From assembly GCA_946479285.1 (NCBI GenBank), contig CAMLFH010000017.1, forward strand, positions 1 through 64,000: a DNA stretch of 64,000 nucleotides, in the 5' to 3' direction. The position numbers were made by a program, and so were the translations under genes. This document shows, piece after piece, positions 36,586 through 45,616 of the stretch (position 1 is the first letter of the stretch; each line of letters begins with the position of its first letter). The notes under the pieces are model-generated. The model saw nothing but the letters and a program-made list of their open reading frames with translations, did no database searches and was not told where the DNA came from. The DNA is from an uncultured Flavobacteriales bacterium. Its GTDB lineage: Bacteria > Bacteroidota > Bacteroidia > Flavobacteriales > Crocinitomicaceae.

Positions 36586-37029
36586 ATGAAAACATCCCTT
36601 TTTCAAAACATCATGCGGATCCTGCTGGGAACATTCATGTTATTGGCAGGTATTGGTCATTTAACCTTTCAGCGCACAGAATTCCAGGCACAGGTTCCGC
36701 GCTGGCTTCCGGAAAATCCTGGTTTCATGGATTTTGTAGTTATCTCTTCAGGAATTGTAGAAATTATGTTGGGATTAGCAATGATCTTTTGGACAAAACA
36801 CAAGGTAAAAGTCGGTATAACCTTAGCCATTTTCTATGTACTTGTTTTCCCGGGAAATATCTCTCAATACACCAATGGAATAGACGGGTTTGGATTAGAT
36901 ACCGACCTGAAAAGATTAATCCGGTTATTCTTCCAGCCTGTGTTGATCCTGTGGGCTCTCTGGTCAACGGGAGTATTCAGAGCGAAGATGAGAAACAGAA
37001 TGAGTGGTAATCCCACTTCTAAGCAATAA
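36586..37029 (+). CDS. DoxX family membrane protein
   Basis: A 147-aa protein with four predicted membrane helices: residues about 8-26, 48-68, 74-95 and 105-125. Signatures of the DoxX/YphA group are RILLGTFMLLAGIGHLTF near the start, VPRWLPENPGFMDFVVISSG, and 'VEIMLGLAMIF'. The biochemical role is uncertain; it may act in a membrane redox or detoxification complex. It lies 176 bases from the SDR gene, in its own unit. Confidence 0.78.
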   Translation: MKTSLFQNIMRILLGTFMLLAGIGHLTFQRTEFQAQVPRWLPENPGFMDFVVISSGIVEIMLGLAMIFWTKHKVKVGITLAIFYVLVFPGNISQYTNGIDGFGLDTDLKRLIRLFFQPVLILWALWSTGVFRAKMRNRMSGNPTSKQ

Positions 37030-37125
37030 TTAAAGTTTCTCTGGCTCGTGACAACTTATTCCCAACAAACCTTAAATCTCAAATCCTCATCCGTTTCATT
37101 TTCTTAACTTGAAAGAAAAAAGAAT

Positions 37126-37503
37126 ATGATAACGAAAATAACAGATTTACCGGCAAATATCGCCGGCTTTAGAGCAACAGGTGAAGTAACCCAGGCAGAT
37201 TTTGAAAACGTAGTCATCCCGGAAGTCAAAAAGTTGGTTGAAGCGACAAATGTTTTAAACTACATGCTGGTATTAGATACTTCCGTAAAAAATTTCACTT
37301 TTGGTGCCTGGATGAAGGATGCGGTTTTAGGAATCCAAAATTTGACCAAATGGAACCGGGCGGCAATTATTACTGACAGCGAAGGCGTACAAAACTTTAC
37401 CAAAGTATTCAGTGCCTTGATGCCGGGAACTTTCAAAGCGTTCGATCATGCAGAATTGGACACAGCGATTGATTGGGTTTCTGAGAAAATAGATTTGGAT
37501 TGA
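37126..37503 (+). CDS. STAS/SpoIIAA-like (SEC14-type) protein
   Basis: A 125-aa cytosolic protein. The pattern MITKITDLPANIAGFRATGEVTQADFEN..., then VLNYMLVLDTSVKNFTFGAWMKD, 'KWNRAAIITDSEGVQNF', and FDHAELDTAIDWVSE is typical of the SpoIIAA-like family (DUF3478). These are small proteins with an alpha/beta CRAL-TRIO/STAS fold. Function in this family is poorly known. It is a single gene with short gaps on both sides. Confidence 0.8.
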   Translation: MITKITDLPANIAGFRATGEVTQADFENVVIPEVKKLVEATNVLNYMLVLDTSVKNFTFGAWMKDAVLGIQNLTKWNRAAIITDSEGVQNFTKVFSALMPGTFKAFDHAELDTAIDWVSEKIDLD

Positions 37504-37687
37504 TTTAAACTTCAACAGCTTTCGCAGTATTATCAGTTTAAAAGGCAAATAAGGAATTCTTCTCATTCTGTTTAATCCAAAGCAATTGAAAATCTGCTTT
37601 GGATTTCGTACCTTGTTCCAACTTAATACCCAATAAATACGTCTTAATTGCGTTCCTTCCAACCAGAGAACCTTTTTAATCGCGCGA

Positions 37688-40171
37688 ATGAAGCCTTTTT
37701 CGATCTTCTTATTTCTACTGTTATCCGTTCAACTGCTCCATGCACAGGAGGTTCCTATTCAAAACTATGCTGTGGACGTGAAAGGACAGGTTCGACTGGA
37801 AGTCAATTCAAATACCGGTAAATATTACGTCCTTGAAGTACGACATCATCCTGATTCTGCTTTTGAGCTGAGTACTTCCCTGACTTTGGGACAGGCAGGA
37901 ACCACAACGATTACCGAACCTCTGAGGGCTTATCCGCTAAATCATTACCGCGTTTTGGAATATGATCTCAACGCTCCGCATGATTCGGATGGTGATGGAA
38001 CGAATGACCTGAATGAATTCAACGGAATGCCTTTGAACGGACCTTTAAATGCCGCTCCTACTCTTCCTGCTGAACATGCTTTGGTGACATTGAATACACT
38101 TGCTGCTTTTCAAACGGTTTCTACCGAAGACAATGGAACTCCGTGGGTGGAATACCTGAATGACGTGGAATATACTAAGTTCATCATCCTGGATTTTTTC
38201 ACTACTCAGCCAAAGATTTATTTCATCAACAGCAATACTTACGACCTTCATGCCGATTTTGGGACTTACCTGGGAGTCAACCACCTGTCCCCCACTATAA
38301 TAAAAGGGCAGTTAATCTACAATCCGCACATACTTTCTGCCAACGGGACTTTAGGGACTTACGGCTTTAATTTCAGCAATAACGAAGCTCAGCCTTTTGA
38401 GGTTGTTCAACTCACCCAGGAACTTCTTGCTGCAAACATGCCTTATTTAAGCAATAATCTGTCGTACTTCATTACTGAAAACAATGAGCAGGATTACCAG
38501 GACAATCTTGCGTTTTATCAAAATTCACGCGTCCCGGTTTTGTTCGAATCGGATGTGTATGCGGGAATTAACTACTGGGGATTGAACCTGGCTGAAGGTT
38601 ATGGTTTCTTCCGACTGATGGCTCCGGGAGAAGTTCCGGATTCACGGGATATCGTTTTGTATGAAGCATTGCCGAATTCTTTACCACGCGTAGCCGGAAT
38701 TATGACTTCAGTAATCCAAACGCCGCTTTCTCATGTGAATTTGAGAGCCATTCACGACAATGTGCCCAATGCATTTGTCCGCGATCCTTTACTGAATGAC
38801 ACGATTTCCGATTTACTTGGTCATTACATCTATTATAAAACCAGTCAAAGTTCTTTTGAGATCAGGGAAGCAACCATCGAAGAAGTAAATGCCTGGTTTG
38901 AGAGTAAACGTCCAACAAGTCCACTATATCCGCCGCTCAATTTAACGTATAAATCCATTCGTCCATTGGATCAGATAGATTTTGATATGTATGACGGGTT
39001 TGGTGCCAAAGCTGCCAATGTTGCAACTATGCGCACCTTTGGTTTCGCGGAAGGCGCCGTTCCTGACGGATTTGGAATTCCCTTCTATTTCTACCACGAA
39101 TTCATGAAGTACAATCATTTCTTTGAAGAGATCGAATTGATGCTCCAGGATCCGGCATTCATTGCAGACAGGGCCGTGCGTGATGTGCGCCTGGAAGAAC
39201 TCCGCGATGATATTGAAGATGCAGCCATGCCAAACTGGATGATGGACAGCCTTTCCCTAATGCATAGTTCTTTCCCCTCCGGAACCTCAGTTCGCTGCAG
39301 ATCCAGTACGAATAATGAAGATTTACCCGGATTCAGTGGTGCCGGTTTATATGATTCGAAAACGCATCACCTGAACGAAGGACACATTTCCAAAACGGTG
39401 AAAGAAGTATTTGCCAGTTTGTGGAATTTACGCGCTTTCGAAGAACGGGAATTTTACCGGGTCAATCACTTCTTTGCATCTATGGGCGTACTGTGTCATC
39501 CGAATTTCGACGATGAGGCAGTGAATGGTGTTGGAGTTAGTGCCGATCCTGTTTACAATACGGACAGTACTTTCTACCTGAATTCCCAATTGGGTGAAGA
39601 ACTCATTACTAATCCCGGAAATACTTACCCGGAAGAATTATTGGTGAAACGCTATCCCAACGGAAACGACAATTATTCCGTCATTCAGTACTCGAGTTTG
39701 CTGCATGTAGATTCATTACTCATGACTGATGCACAATTGGATTTACTTCGTCAGTATTTATCTGTGATCCACGACCGGTTTGCGGTTTTGTACCATGCGG
39801 AGAACAACCCTACTTTCGCCATGGATATTGAATACAAGATTGATAGTACAAACCGACTGGTGATCAAACAAGCCCGCCCATGGGTTTCATACGTTCCTTC
39901 CATCAAAAAACCGGTTGGTTCGTATAATTGTGATTTTGTCCTGTTCCCAAATCCGGCCGCTGATCTGATCCATGTGGGCTGCGAAGATTGTGGGATAGTG
40001 ACTATTTCCATAACAGATCTGAAAGGAACACTTGTATTAAAAAAAACAATGGAACCTGCTGAAAACTGGCAGCCACAAATTTCCATTGACCAACTACAAA
40101 ACGGAGTTTATTTCTTAAGCGGAACGATGAACGGAAAAGTCTGTAAATCACTCAAATTCATCAAACAGTAA
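37688..40171 (+). CDS. Secreted PEP/pyruvate-dikinase-like protein with T9SS sorting domain
   Basis: An 827-aa exported protein with signal peptide MKPFSIFLFLLLSVQLLHAQ. A calcium-loop motif (DSDGDGTND, about residues 98-106) is followed by a long unknown region. A phosphohistidine domain comes next, with His349 in TPLSHVNLRA. After it is an ATP-grasp domain of the PPDK N-terminal type, starting near VRCRSSTNNEDLPGFSGAG (residues 535-553) and containing KEVFASLWNLRAFEEREFY. A T9SS type A tail closes it (CDFVLFPNPAADLIHVG to NGVYFLSGTMNGKVCKS). The order His domain then ATP domain, and the LSHV-RA and GLYDS phrases, recall glucan water dikinases more than PEP synthase. It is likely secreted by the T9SS; the substrate is unknown. 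Confidence 0.8.
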   Translation: MKPFSIFLFLLLSVQLLHAQEVPIQNYAVDVKGQVRLEVNSNTGKYYVLEVRHHPDSAFELSTSLTLGQAGTTTITEPLRAYPLNHYRVLEYDLNAPHDSDGDGTNDLNEFNGMPLNGPLNAAPTLPAEHALVTLNTLAAFQTVSTEDNGTPWVEYLNDVEYTKFIILDFFTTQPKIYFINSNTYDLHADFGTYLGVNHLSPTIIKGQLIYNPHILSANGTLGTYGFNFSNNEAQPFEVVQLTQELLAANMPYLSNNLSYFITENNEQDYQDNLAFYQNSRVPVLFESDVYAGINYWGLNLAEGYGFFRLMAPGEVPDSRDIVLYEALPNSLPRVAGIMTSVIQTPLSHVNLRAIHDNVPNAFVRDPLLNDTISDLLGHYIYYKTSQSSFEIREATIEEVNAWFESKRPTSPLYPPLNLTYKSIRPLDQIDFDMYDGFGAKAANVATMRTFGFAEGAVPDGFGIPFYFYHEFMKYNHFFEEIELMLQDPAFIADRAVRDVRLEELRDDIEDAAMPNWMMDSLSLMHSSFPSGTSVRCRSSTNNEDLPGFSGAGLYDSKTHHLNEGHISKTVKEVFASLWNLRAFEEREFYRVNHFFASMGVLCHPNFDDEAVNGVGVSADPVYNTDSTFYLNSQLGEELITNPGNTYPEELLVKRYPNGNDNYSVIQYSSLLHVDSLLMTDAQLDLLRQYLSVIHDRFAVLYHAENNPTFAMDIEYKIDSTNRLVIKQARPWVSYVPSIKKPVGSYNCDFVLFPNPAADLIHVGCEDCGIVTISITDLKGTLVLKKTMEPAENWQPQISIDQLQNGVYFLSGTMNGKVCKSLKFIKQ

Positions 40172-40186
40172 TTGCAGCAAATCAGG

Positions 40187-40232
40187 ACCTGAATATTCGT
40201 TAAGAGCATCCGATTCCACTAACTATTCAGGT
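40187..40232 (+). terminator. Possible terminator after the dikinase-like gene
   Basis: ACCTGAATA (40187-40195) pairs with TATTCAGGT (40224-40232) over a 28-base loop, followed by an A/T-rich tail. The long loop makes this uncertain. The remaining gap to 40403 shows no gene. Confidence 0.35.
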
Positions 40233-40403
40233 ATTTAATTTCCGGGCACCCAATTCAGGGATCCGGCATTTCCCTTATTATTCCACAGATTCCATTCAGC
40301 CTCAGCAGTAAGGAATAAATTTCCAGGCAAAAGAGCCTTAAAATTCCTCAGAAAAAATTAAATTTGCAACGCTTACCTAAATAGGCCTAAACTTTAATTT
40401 ATC

Positions 40404-43400
40404 ATGAGAAAACTATTAATCTTAACTCTCCTTTTTCCCCTTACCCTTTTTGCACAAAAAAACGTTTCCAGGGTTGTCTCCAGAGATGTTATTGATCGCG
40501 GTATTAAATTACACGATGACAAAAAATACGCTCAGGCTATCGAAGAGTACGAAAAAGTCAATATCAATGATACCGCTTATGCGCTTGCTCAATATGAGAT
40601 AGCTTTAAGCCAGATGCAGCTCGAAAACTACCACCAGGCTGCCCAGATTCTAAACGAATTGTTAGCGTATAAAATCCGTTTCAACTTTAAACACACGGTT
40701 TATCTGACTTTGGGGAACTGTTACGACATGAACAAAAAACCGGAAGAAGCAATCCGTGTTTATACGGAAGGTTTGAAACTACATCCTTATCAGCATAATT
40801 TGCTCTATAACCGGGGAATTGCTTACGCCAATCAAAACAAATACAAAGAAGCAATCAGCGATTACAAGCAGGCTGTCCAGGGGAATGTTTACCATGCCAA
40901 CAGCCATTTGGGCCTTGGAATATTGGCTGCGCACGAAGGATTGTACAATCAGGCCATGATGTCATTACTTACTTTTCTTTGGTTGTCTCCCGACGATTCC
41001 AGGGCAGGTGAAGTTACCGGAATTTTGGAGCGTATAGCTAACGGATCTTTTGAAAAAGAGCCAAAGAACATCAAAGAGCTATTAGGCCCGGATAATTACG
41101 AAGATTACAACCTGCTTTTCGAAAACAAGATCGCACTTCAGGATAACTACAAAACAAAATTTACGCTTCCTACTGCTTATGCCAAGCAGCTGCATTTGTT
41201 CCTGAAGAACAACAGTTACGACAAGTCAAATATGGATTTCTGGAATCAGCACTACATGCCGTTTTTTGAAAAGATCTGGAAAGAGAAAATGATTGATCAA
41301 TTCTGTATGATTCCACTGACTTCCATCCAAAATGAGGAAGTTCAATCCAAAATCAAGTCAAAGATGTCTACCCTCAAAGCATTCTACGAATGGTCGAAAA
41401 CGGCTTATAAAGAAGCTACTTCTAACCAATTCATGGAATTTGAAGGAAAAAAACAGTGGGTGAATGTGGATTACAAATCCTCGCATTTGGAAGGAATCGG
41501 ACTTCAAAACGATAAAAAACAAATCATTGGAAATTACCTGGTTTACCACAGAAACGGCCAGCTGAAAATGCGTGCACAATTTGGTGAAGATCAAAAAGAG
41601 ATTGGTACCTGGGAAATTTACAACGATTTTGACGGAAAAATTACCAGACGTGTTGGGTTTTCTTCCGACCCCAATGACAAAATGCAGTATTCTTATTATT
41701 CCAGCGGTGAATTATATGTGAAATACCGCATGGTCAACAACCTGGAGCAGGATACCGTTACTTACTATTACCGAAATGGAACCATCAAGGAACAGTATTT
41801 GATCAAAGACGCTAAGAAAAACGGCTTTTACAAAACGTATTACTCAAACGGCCAATTGGAGTTGGAGATGAATTACAAAATGGGAGTTGCAGACGGAAAC
41901 TACATTGCTTATAATTCAAACGGTTCAAAAGAAGATGAATTCAAACTGGTAAATGATAACATCCAGGGAATTCGTAAAAGATACCATACAAACGGCCAGC
42001 TTGCTTCTCAATACAACTATGTAAACGGGAAATACGACGGGGAATACACCACTTATTTTTACGATGGAAAAGTAGAGAAAAAAGGATCTTACAAAAACGG
42101 AAATGAGAATGGTAAATTCGAGGAATTTTTCTCCAATGGAACAATCTCTGCATCCATGGTACTGGACGAATCCGGAAAACAAAACGGTATCAATATTATG
42201 TATGACCTGGATGGAAAGAAATACGAAGAAATAGAATTTTCCAAGGGAGAATTGAAATCCATCACCTATTTTGATAAAGCCGGGACCTCAAAAATCATTG
42301 CGGAGAAAAAAGGAAAGAAAATTGACTACATCCGCAGTTACCCAAGTGGAAAAAAAGCCATCGTTGGGCAAATTGTAGATGATGAGCGCGTTGGAGAATG
42401 GAAATACTTCGATAAATACGGGAATCTCACTACCATTGAAAAATACAAGGATGGAAGATTAACCGATACATTGAAAGAATTCTTTTCAAACGGACAATTG
42501 GAAAGTTTCAGCGTTGTGAAAGACGGAAAAAGAGACGGTTTGTTCCAGGTATTCAATATTTTTGGTGATTTGGAGTCTGAAGGATATTATTCAGATGGAG
42601 ATTATGACAGCCAATGGATCGGCTACTACTCGGATGGTAGTTTCAGCTACAAAAACTTTTATGTTCAGGGAAAAAAACAAGGTTATCAGCTTTCATACGA
42701 CGTAAACGGAAAATCAGACCGAATTGATGAATACGACGACGGATTGATCATTTCTCATACGGAATTCGATACTACCGATCACATTTTGAGCCAAATGGGA
42801 GAATACAATGGTGAAATCCAACTGAAAGACCCTACCAATTCCTACGTGATTTTTAACGGTAATTACAAAAACGGTATAGCAGACGGACCCTTTAAATGGT
42901 TCACCATCGGCAACGTATTAACCTGTGAAGGAAACTATAAAAACGGTGAACGTGACGGTACCTGGAAATGGTACTACAAGGACGGTAAGTTATCCCGTGA
43001 ATCGAAATACGTGAATGCAAACATGGACGGAGTTGATAAGAATTACCATGAAAACGGGTCAATTGAATCTGAGATCACTTATGTAAACGGAGACCGCCAG
43101 GGTAAATTCACGCATTACAGCGAAAATGGTAAAATCGTTGTTTCGGGAGAAAACCTGGACAATAAGAGACATGGAGAAGTGAAGTATTTCGACATCAATG
43201 GTTCTTTAATGATGGTACGCAATTACGACGACGGAATCTTCATTTCATACTCCTATATGAATGCAGAAGGTAAAATGGTGAAACCGGTAGAATTGGATGG
43301 TAACGAAATGAAAGTAGTGAGTTATTACAAAACCGGCAAGAAATCCATGGAGCATTCCAGAAAAAACGGACTGATCGAAGGACATTACATGACTTATCAT

Positions 43401-43685
43401 GAGAACGGAAAATTGTGGGAAGATGAAAGCTACGAGCATGGAGAAGAAAACGGAAAATCGTTGGAATATAACGAGCAAGGCAAGAAAATCAAAGATGTAA
43501 GTTACCTGAAAGGGGAATTGCATGGGAAATATTTGAAATACAACGATGCCGGTATTCTCATCTACGAAGCAAACTACCGCTTCGGAGAACTGAATGGAGA
43601 TGTGAAAGAATACAATGCAGCAGGAAAATTAATCCGAATTACAACCTATTATGGAGATATTGCAATCAAGGTCCAAAAATTCTAA
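40404..43685 (+). CDS. TPR plus long MORN/YwqK-type repeat protein
   Basis: A 1093-aa secreted protein with signal peptide MRKLLILTLLFPLTLFAQ. Residues about 25-210 form TPR helices (KYAQAIEEYEKV, PEEAIRVYTEGLKLHPY, KYKEAISDYKQAV, YNQAMMSLLTFLW). From about 350 to the end run some 25 MORN-like beta-hairpin repeats of 22-24 residues: 'YY-NGQLE-E-NYK-G--DG'. The function is unknown; such proteins are common in Bacteroidota, and YwqK-type repeats are sometimes linked to toxin neutralisation. It overlaps the next gene by 35 bases, so it is cotranscribed with two DUF3857 proteins. Confidence 0.85.
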   Translation: MRKLLILTLLFPLTLFAQKNVSRVVSRDVIDRGIKLHDDKKYAQAIEEYEKVNINDTAYALAQYEIALSQMQLENYHQAAQILNELLAYKIRFNFKHTVYLTLGNCYDMNKKPEEAIRVYTEGLKLHPYQHNLLYNRGIAYANQNKYKEAISDYKQAVQGNVYHANSHLGLGILAAHEGLYNQAMMSLLTFLWLSPDDSRAGEVTGILERIANGSFEKEPKNIKELLGPDNYEDYNLLFENKIALQDNYKTKFTLPTAYAKQLHLFLKNNSYDKSNMDFWNQHYMPFFEKIWKEKMIDQFCMIPLTSIQNEEVQSKIKSKMSTLKAFYEWSKTAYKEATSNQFMEFEGKKQWVNVDYKSSHLEGIGLQNDKKQIIGNYLVYHRNGQLKMRAQFGEDQKEIGTWEIYNDFDGKITRRVGFSSDPNDKMQYSYYSSGELYVKYRMVNNLEQDTVTYYYRNGTIKEQYLIKDAKKNGFYKTYYSNGQLELEMNYKMGVADGNYIAYNSNGSKEDEFKLVNDNIQGIRKRYHTNGQLASQYNYVNGKYDGEYTTYFYDGKVEKKGSYKNGNENGKFEEFFSNGTISASMVLDESGKQNGINIMYDLDGKKYEEIEFSKGELKSITYFDKAGTSKIIAEKKGKKIDYIRSYPSGKKAIVGQIVDDERVGEWKYFDKYGNLTTIEKYKDGRLTDTLKEFFSNGQLESFSVVKDGKRDGLFQVFNIFGDLESEGYYSDGDYDSQWIGYYSDGSFSYKNFYVQGKKQGYQLSYDVNGKSDRIDEYDDGLIISHTEFDTTDHILSQMGEYNGEIQLKDPTNSYVIFNGNYKNGIADGPFKWFTIGNVLTCEGNYKNGERDGTWKWYYKDGKLSRESKYVNANMDGVDKNYHENGSIESEITYVNGDRQGKFTHYSENGKIVVSGENLDNKRHGEVKYFDINGSLMMVRNYDDGIFISYSYMNAEGKMVKPVELDGNEMKVVSYYKTGKKSMEHSRKNGLIEGHYMTYHENGKLWEDESYEHGEENGKSLEYNEQGKKIKDVSYLKGELHGKYLKYNDAGILIYEANYRFGELNGDVKEYNAAGKLIRITTYYGDIAIKVQKF

Positions 43686-45615
43686 GCGGTTCATTCTTTT
43701 ACTGAGTTTCGTTTGTTTTTCCATTGGTTCGAAGGCTCAGACGAATGAAATCCTGGCTTCTTACAAAGCGAAGTACGCCGGAAATCACATCGTTCAAACC
43801 AGGAATGTAAGAACCGTAACGATTAAGTACGTAAAAGGAAAACCAACGGTGGTTTATCATTTCGAATACGAAGATCTGATCATTGGCAAAAACGGCGCAA
43901 ACATGCTTTCCGAATACATTATTGATTTTACGTCTTTTGAAGAAGTATCCAATATTGAAGCCTATTCGCTGATCCCTTTCGAAACCAAGTCAAAAAAAGT
44001 GGCTGCAAACAGTGCTTTTACCAGAGATGCAGAAGCTGGTGGCGGAGTTTTCCATGATGACGGAAAAGAAACGATCATTGTATTTCCGGGATTAATCGAA
44101 GGAGCTCTCCGGCATATTTCCTATGATGTAACGATGACGGATAATGATTTCCCGTTCGGTTTTATCTTCTGTGATTATACCCCGACGGAGAATCCTACGC
44201 TCAAAATCGTTTCCGACACTTCCATCCATCTGTTGCTGAAAGAATTCAATATGGATAAGGTCAACCTGAAAAGAGAAGAAACGATCCTTAAAAACATCCG
44301 GACAACGACTTACAGCTGTGAACAGGCCTACTTAATCAAGCAGGAAGAAAACGCACCTAATCTTCGTTATTATGCGCCTCAGATCATTGCTCAGATAGAC
44401 CATTACAATTACAAAGGTCAGCGAATGAATGTGGGTGGAACTTTACGTGATCTTCACACCAGCTATGCTCCAAACGTGACTGAAGTTGAAAATGAAAAAC
44501 CAAGTCCTGAAATCACACGCATAGCAGATTCGATTACACGCAACCTTCCTACAACACTTGACAAAGTACAGGCTATTTATTATTGGGTCCAGGATCACGT
44601 AAAATACATCGCATTTGAAGAAGGAATGGGTGGATTCGTTCCACGTCAGCCGAATTTGATCGTTGATAAACGCTATGGTGATTGTAAAGACATGGCGTCC
44701 CTGATTTACTCCATGCTGAAAGCGGTAAATATTCCGGCTTATTTAACCTGGGTCGGATCCCGTGATCTTCCTTTCAAATACAGTGAGTTCCCCAGCGGAA
44801 TGTGTGACAATCACATGATCACCACTTACAAGGAAAACGGAAAGTATTACTTCCTCGATGCTACCAACTCTTTCCAGACCATGAAAGCATCTACCGGTTT
44901 TATCCAGGGAAAAGAAGCGCTTTTGCACATCAGTCCCACGGAATATGAATTGATCACCATACCGGTAAGAGATGATAAGTACTCAACAGTTTATGACTAT
45001 TCCAGCATTAAAATCGAAGGAAAGGACCTGGTAGGAACTTCCTACGCCAAAATTGACGGTTATTATCATACTTTGATCGGAAATTATGCGAAAGACGTGC
45101 TCCCGAAAGACCATAACCGGTTTTTGACCAACATCAACCAACGCGGAAATAATTCCTTCAATGTTACCAGCGGAAATATGCAGTATATGCTGACCCGGGA
45201 TAGCGTTGGAGTCATGAACTTCGACTGGACCTGCAAGAACTATTGTACCAACCTGGACGATGCTATTTACATCAACATGATCCTGAATAAGGAAATCACC
45301 TACCAGAATGAATTAAAGGAAACGCGCATTGCTCCTTTTGAACTGGATCACCAATCCAATGACAGGTATATCGTCGAATTGGAAATTCCTTCAGGGTATG
45401 TAGTAAGCCACATTCCCTCTGCGGTTTCTTTTCATTCCGAAATCGTAGACTTTGATGTGAAATACGAACAAAGCGGGTCCAAAATCACCATGAGGCTGGA
45501 TATTGCTTTGAAATTCTTAATCCTGCAGCCAAGCCAGTTTGCAGAATGGAATAAATTTGTAGCTCAAAAGAAAAAAGCGATCTCCGAAACCCTTGAACTT
45601 AAACGTAAAAAGTAA
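43651..45615 (+). CDS. DUF3857/transglutaminase-like protein, catalytic form
   Basis: A 654-aa secreted protein. Its N-terminal DUF3857 beta domain is followed by a transglutaminase-like cysteine protease fold. The complete triad is visible: Cys345 in RYGDCKDMASL, His388 in MCDNHMITTY, and Asp403 in YFLDATNSF. Its start lies inside the end of the TPR/MORN gene (35-base overlap), and it ends one base before the next start, so the three genes form one unit. The signal peptide is MEILQSRSKNSKRFILLLSFVCF-like with a basic front. The role is unknown; possible amidase or peptidase of surface or periplasmic polymers. Confidence 0.8.
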   Translation: MEILQSRSKNSKRFILLLSFVCFSIGSKAQTNEILASYKAKYAGNHIVQTRNVRTVTIKYVKGKPTVVYHFEYEDLIIGKNGANMLSEYIIDFTSFEEVSNIEAYSLIPFETKSKKVAANSAFTRDAEAGGGVFHDDGKETIIVFPGLIEGALRHISYDVTMTDNDFPFGFIFCDYTPTENPTLKIVSDTSIHLLLKEFNMDKVNLKREETILKNIRTTTYSCEQAYLIKQEENAPNLRYYAPQIIAQIDHYNYKGQRMNVGGTLRDLHTSYAPNVTEVENEKPSPEITRIADSITRNLPTTLDKVQAIYYWVQDHVKYIAFEEGMGGFVPRQPNLIVDKRYGDCKDMASLIYSMLKAVNIPAYLTWVGSRDLPFKYSEFPSGMCDNHMITTYKENGKYYFLDATNSFQTMKASTGFIQGKEALLHISPTEYELITIPVRDDKYSTVYDYSSIKIEGKDLVGTSYAKIDGYYHTLIGNYAKDVLPKDHNRFLTNINQRGNNSFNVTSGNMQYMLTRDSVGVMNFDWTCKNYCTNLDDAIYINMILNKEITYQNELKETRIAPFELDHQSNDRYIVELEIPSGYVVSHIPSAVSFHSEIVDFDVKYEQSGSKITMRLDIALKFLILQPSQFAEWNKFVAQKKKAISETLELKRKK

Positions 45616-45616
45616 T

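Noticed and set aside
40404..43685. Regular repeats that might suggest a CRISPR or DNA repeat array
   Set aside because: They are degenerate at the DNA level and conserved only as protein repeats of about 22-24 residues (MORN type).
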